A stretch of 64,000 bases of DNA, taken from the NCBI RefSeq assembly GCF_002251295.1, contig NZ_NPJA01000013.1, positions 124,001-188,000 on the forward strand. Reading direction: 5' to 3'. The translations under genes and the position numbers were made by a program. The notes beneath the pieces were generated by a model, which was not told where the DNA came from, did not search any database, and saw nothing but the letters and a program-made list of their open reading frames with translations. The DNA is from Prevotella sp. P5-50 (lineage in GTDB: Bacteria > Bacteroidota > Bacteroidia > Bacteroidales > Bacteroidaceae). Below are positions 60,723-64,000 of the stretch, one piece after another (position 1 is the first letter of the stretch; each line of letters starts with the position of its first letter).

Positions 60723-61736
60723 ATGAAAGTAGCAATCGTTGGCGCCAGTGGCGCCGTAGGACAGGAATTTCTTCGAATACTCGACCAGCGCAACTTCCCT
60801 ATGGACGAGTTGGTGTTGTTCGGCTCAAAGCGCAGTGCAGGTACCACTTACACATTTCGTGGAAAAGAACTGACCGTCAAATTGCTTCAGCATAACGACG
60901 ATTTCAAAGACATCGACATCGCCTTTACATCGGCAGGCGGCGGCACCTCTGAGGAGTTTGCCGAAACCATCACCAAGTATGGTGCCGTGATGATCGACAA
61001 CTCGAGTGCATTCCGTATGTGCGACGATGTACCCTTGGTAGTTCCCGAAGTGAATGCCGAGGATGCCCTCAACCGTCCACGTGGCATTATTGCCAACCCC
61101 AACTGCACCACTATCATGATGGTTGTTGTGCTCAAGCCCATCGACGATCTGAGCCATATCAAGAAGATTCACATCGCTTCCTACCAGAGTGCATCTGGTG
61201 CTGGAGCTGCTGCTATGGCAGAACTGCAACAGCAGTACAAAGACCTCATCGAGACAGGAAAGACCGATCACATCAGTAAGTTCCCCCACCAGTTGGCATA
61301 CAACGTCATTCCACAGATTGACAAGATGACACCCAACGACTATACCAAGGAGGAAATGAAGATGTTCAACGAAACTCGTAAAATCATGCACTCGGATGTA
61401 CGCACAAGTGCCACCTGTGTACGTGTATCATCTCTTCGTTCTCACTCAGAGAGCGTATGGTTTGAAACCGAGAGTCCGCTTACCGTCGAACAGATTCGCA
61501 CAGCACTTGAAGCAGCTCCCGGCGTAACCGTTAAGGACGATGCCCAAAACTACGTATATCCCATGCCTTTGGAGAGTGCAGGCAAAGACGATATCTATGT
61601 AGGACGCATCCGCAAGGATCTTGCCGACGATAATGGCAACACCTTGTGGCTCACCGGCGACCAGATTCGCAAAGGTGCCGCCCTCAATGCAGTACAGATT
61701 GCCGAATACCTTATCAAGGTGGGCAACGTAAAATAA
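60723..61736 (+). CDS. asd: Aspartate-semialdehyde dehydrogenase
   Basis: The enzyme reduces beta-aspartyl phosphate to aspartate semialdehyde, the branch point to lysine/DAP, methionine and threonine. The 337-residue protein has the NADP-binding [18 protein letters not shown], catalytic Cys128 in [12 protein letters not shown], the [13 protein letters not shown] loop and the [15 protein letters not shown] block with the active-site histidine. Length is standard. It is monocistronic with its own promoter and terminator. Its product feeds the DAP pathway that ddh (elsewhere in the window) completes. Confidence 0.96.
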   Translation: MKVAIVGASGAVGQEFLRILDQRNFPMDELVLFGSKRSAGTTYTFRGKELTVKLLQHNDDFKDIDIAFTSAGGGTSEEFAETITKYGAVMIDNSSAFRMCDDVPLVVPEVNAEDALNRPRGIIANPNCTTIMMVVVLKPIDDLSHIKKIHIASYQSASGAGAAAMAELQQQYKDLIETGKTDHISKFPHQLAYNVIPQIDKMTPNDYTKEEMKMFNETRKIMHSDVRTSATCVRVSSLRSHSESVWFETESPLTVEQIRTALEAAPGVTVKDDAQNYVYPMPLESAGKDDIYVGRIRKDLADDNGNTLWLTGDQIRKGAALNAVQIAEYLIKVGNVK

Positions 61737-61759
61737 CCCGAAGGCATCCCGAAACCATC

Positions 61760-61807
61760 CCGACCACTCCGTCACTCAATAATGATGTGACATTGTGGTC
61801 GGTTTTT
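61760..61807 (+). terminator. Terminator of asd
   Basis: CCGACCAC (61760-61767) pairs with GTGGTCGG (61795-61802), with an inner GTCAC/GTGAC pairing, and is followed by TTTTTC. Confidence 0.85.
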
Positions 61808-61873
61808 CATTGATGGCGGGTCATTTTATAGATTTTCATCTCGTATCGATTATACGCTAAATAAAGAACGAAG

Positions 61874-63097
61874 ATGCACATAAAAGAAAAGCACTTGCAA
61901 CTTCTTCCAACTCTGCAGAATGCTTTATTGGCAGTGGCAGTGTTCTGTTATTGGATGTGGATAGCTCCTCATCTCTTATTTTTCCGCGAAAGCATGCAGC
62001 TTTTTCTTTGGACAGAAGACTATCTGAGCGAACGCCTTGCCGTGCCGGGTGGATTTGCACAGTATCTTGGTGAGTGCATCGTGCAGTTGTTTCTCAATCC
62101 TGCCATCGGCGCTGGTTGCTACGCCTTGATGGCTGTCATGACCAAGATCATTTCTGCCCGTCTTCTGAGTTCGGTTATAACCGACAAAGTACGCTGGTCT
62201 TGGCTTACGCTCCTGCCTCCGCTTGTCTTGTGGTATATTACTACGGTGCCCACCATACCGATGACAGTTCCCGTAGCATTGTTGCTGACCATAACCCTAA
62301 TGGCAATACTACCCGACAACCCTCGCAGTAGTATGTGGCTGACTATTGTCCTCGTCCCTGCGGGCTACTGGCTGTTAGGACCAGCCATCGTTCTATTACC
62401 TCTCTACCATCTACGCTTCCTGCATAGAGCACAGCGATTTCACATCGTTACGGTAGTGCTTGGCACTTTGCTGTTGTTGGCAGGTTCCGTAGTGGCGAGC
62501 AGTCGCGTCGTGGCTTATCCGCTCCGCATGCTCGTCCAAGGCATCGACTACCATTGGGCTCCTGAGTTGATGGGCGATGAGGAGGAAATGATTTACGACA
62601 TGCTGTCCAGACGTCACCGCTGGGCAACGATAGCCAACCGCTATAATACCCACCCATCCGACAATCCTGCCATTCTGGCTGTGGCGAAATATGCCCTTTA
62701 TCATGAAGGGATGATTGAACGGCAAGAACTTCTTCAGGGCCTTGCTCCCTCTTTCCGATCCCAGAACTCCATCCCGGCCATGCAAATGATTAGCGAGGTA
62801 TATCTTCGTGTGGGATTCATCACCATGTCACAACGCAATGCCTTTGAAGCCATGGAGGGCATTCCCAACTGCAACAAGAGTGCCCGTTCACTGTATCGAC
62901 TGGTAGAGACTAACCTGATTACTGGGCAATATGAAGTGGCGCTAAAATACATCACTATACTTGAACATACACTCATGTATCGTTCCTGGGCAAATAAGAT
63001 GCGCCGTCTGGTGGAACATCCACAACGCATCCGGAATCATGTGTTCTATCATGAACTGCAACTGGTCTATAATGCCACTCCAGATGCATTTTTCTAA
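61874..63097 (+). CDS. DUF6057-family membrane protein
   Basis: The 407-residue protein has about seven hydrophobic segments in the first 215 residues (LLAVAVFCYWMWIAPHLLF, WLTLLPPLVLWYITTVPTIP, TVPVALLLTITLMAIL, VLGTLLLLAGSVVAS) followed by a soluble C-terminal half with helical-repeat character (DNPAILAVAKYALYHEGM, ARSLYRLVETNLITGQYEVALKYITIL). The YPLRMLVQGIDYHWAPEL junction and the repeat half match what I remember as DUF6057 of Bacteroidales, function unknown. The following lipoprotein gene starts 18 bases downstream, so they probably form a functional pair. Confidence 0.72.
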   Translation: MHIKEKHLQLLPTLQNALLAVAVFCYWMWIAPHLLFFRESMQLFLWTEDYLSERLAVPGGFAQYLGECIVQLFLNPAIGAGCYALMAVMTKIISARLLSSVITDKVRWSWLTLLPPLVLWYITTVPTIPMTVPVALLLTITLMAILPDNPRSSMWLTIVLVPAGYWLLGPAIVLLPLYHLRFLHRAQRFHIVTVVLGTLLLLAGSVVASSRVVAYPLRMLVQGIDYHWAPELMGDEEEMIYDMLSRRHRWATIANRYNTHPSDNPAILAVAKYALYHEGMIERQELLQGLAPSFRSQNSIPAMQMISEVYLRVGFITMSQRNAFEAMEGIPNCNKSARSLYRLVETNLITGQYEVALKYITILEHTLMYRSWANKMRRLVEHPQRIRNHVFYHELQLVYNATPDAFF

Positions 63098-63115
63098 CTT
63101 CCAAGCATACCGCAA

Positions 63116-64000
63116 ATGAACAAATATCTTCTATCAGCCTTCCTATTGCTCGTCTTAGCGTGCTCCTCCACACCTCACGATGTGCAGGAGAGCAATCGTC
63201 TGCCTAAGATCTATCCCGACTATATTGACGTCACCATCCCTGTCGGTATCGCTCCCCTCAACTTTGCCATAGCCGATCCGCAGGTAACCACAGTTGACGT
63301 AGTGGTAAGAGGTGCCCATGGTGGAAAACTGCATGCCAATGGCAAGGATGCCGACTTCAACATCAAAGAATGGCATCAGTTGCTCACACAGAATAAGGGT
63401 GCAGACCTCTACGTGGAAGTATGTGCCGAACGTGACGGTAGGTGGACCCGTTATCGTGATTTCCGTATCCACGTCAGCAACCAGCCACTCGATGAATGGG
63501 GACTAACCTACCGCCTCATCCCACCTAGCTATGCCATGTACAGCAAGATGGGAATCTACCAGCGGGACCTTTCCAATTTTGAAGAGACGCCTCTTATCGT
63601 CAACACAGCCATTCCCAACCAATGCGTCAACTGTCATACACCCAACCAAACCAATCCAGACCAATATGTCTTTCATGTACGTGGAGAACATGGAGCTACA
63701 GTCATTAGGAGAAATGGGAAGATTGAACTTTTGAAGGCAAAAAACGAACTGTTGGGTGGTTCGATGGTCTATCCCTATTGGCATCCGAAAGGGCGTTTCT
63801 GTGCCTTCTCCACCAACAAGACCTTACAGATGTTTCATGCTGCAGCTAAAAGCAAGCGCATCGAGGTCTATGATTCCGAATCGGACATCTTTGTCTATGA
63901 CACTCAGAGACATTCTATCCTTCGCGACACACTGCTAATGAGAAAGGAATGGGCAGAGAACACGCCTGTGTTTTCTCCTGATGGCAAATGGTTATATTTT
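63116..64000 (+). CDS. TolB-like lipoprotein with a c-type heme motif (3' end beyond window)
   Basis: The frame stays open for 295 codons to the right edge. It starts with a lipoprotein signal peptide (MNKYLLSAFLLLVLACSS; lipobox LVLAC, Cys16). Residues about 25-130 are a beta domain. Near residue 180 lies CVNCH, a C-x2-C-H heme c attachment motif, in the context PNQCVNCHTPN. Beyond it the sequence turns into WD40/TolB-like propeller blades (GGSMVYPYWHPKGRFCAFSTN and TPVFSPDGKWLYF). The combination suggests a membrane-anchored periplasmic cytochrome c or a protein with a solitary heme, coupled with the DUF6057 protein 18 bases upstream. Function unknown; the end of the protein is not seen. 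Confidence 0.75.
   Translation, partial: MNKYLLSAFLLLVLACSSTPHDVQESNRLPKIYPDYIDVTIPVGIAPLNFAIADPQVTTVDVVVRGAHGGKLHANGKDADFNIKEWHQLLTQNKGADLYVEVCAERDGRWTRYRDFRIHVSNQPLDEWGLTYRLIPPSYAMYSKMGIYQRDLSNFEETPLIVNTAIPNQCVNCHTPNQTNPDQYVFHVRGEHGATVIRRNGKIELLKAKNELLGGSMVYPYWHPKGRFCAFSTNKTLQMFHAAAKSKRIEVYDSESDIFVYDTQRHSILRDTLLMRKEWAENTPVFSPDGKWLYF

Noticed and set aside
1..64000. tRNA, rRNA, tmRNA or other structural RNA genes
   Set aside because: Intergenic regions were read for cloverleaf arms with T-loop GTTCRA and for rRNA cores; none was seen. A covariance-model search would be the decisive test.

Overview
The window comes from the chromosome of a Bacteroidales bacterium, most likely a Prevotellaceae member (Prevotella/Segatella type). 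Supporting signs are Bacteroidetes promoters of the form TTTG-N19/20-TAnnTTTG before many genes, weak Shine-Dalgarno sequences, a SprA type IX secretion translocon behind ruvA, split glycine decarboxylase genes (gcvPA/gcvPB), diaminopimelate dehydrogenase, an E. coli-type purB, secreted pectin and arabinan enzymes, and Bacteroidales families such as DUF6057 and a DUF6175-like protein. No rRNA, tRNA or CRISPR array was seen.

Layout. Positions 1-3353 hold a gene tail and a compact, AT-richer four-gene cassette: two proteins with a probable dual-OB domain flank two DUF488 proteins, and the last gene also carries a Myb-like helix-turn-helix and a phage-like tail domain. From 3354 to 4885 lies an IS982-type transposase relic and a mosaic of interspersed repeats, which recur at 7455-7870 and 9305-9670. 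Between them are a secreted GH51 arabinofuranosidase and mutY-yraN. Positions 10818-18221 hold six exported proteins on the + strand (CsgG-like, DUF6175-like, LPP20-like, and a proline-tethered transglutaminase-like protein), probably one envelope system. Positions 19171-24410 (- strand) hold a GIN-domain adhesin-like protein, an ECF sigma factor, an anti-sigma-like protein, an exported protein and an outer-membrane barrel. Positions 24925-27351 hold an orphan PTS EIIC-type permease followed by a KduI isomerase that carries a signal peptide.

Positions 27473-33985 (- strand) form a complete glycine cleavage/lipoate operon: lplA, gcvT, gcvH, gcvPA, gcvPB, lpdA. Next come nadB and a divergent PBP4-type dacB, then an inverted-repeat-bounded non-coding element (37066-37736) lying between the convergent dacB and sprA (2448 aa, behind ruvA). 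From 45918 rightward: ddh, a Fur-family regulator, a histidine-kinase relic, a GH28 pectinase, purB, an RluB-type pseudouridine synthase with a long RGG/Q/N-rich N-terminus, and asnS. A second, partial copy of the non-coding element with the same 22-23 bp tandem repeat sits at 54062-54522. The right end holds an aldo-keto reductase, an outer-membrane protein, the antiporter-lolD-cvfB operon behind a 77-bp tandem repeat carrying its promoter, asd, a DUF6057 membrane protein, and a lipoprotein with a c-type heme motif that runs off the window.

How the parts fit. Much is housekeeping (one-carbon/glycine, NAD, purine, DAP/lysine and cell-wall metabolism, DNA repair). The accessory content concerns plant polysaccharide use (GH51, GH28, exported KduI with a permease), envelope biogenesis (SprA, CsgG/LPP20/transglutaminase cluster, ECF operon) and a possible nucleic-acid-directed cassette (dual-OB/DUF488). 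The best candidates for something undescribed are the dual-OB/DUF488 cassette, the CsgG/LPP20/transglutaminase cluster, the periplasmic KduI-EIIC pair, and the paired inverted-repeat/tandem-repeat elements.
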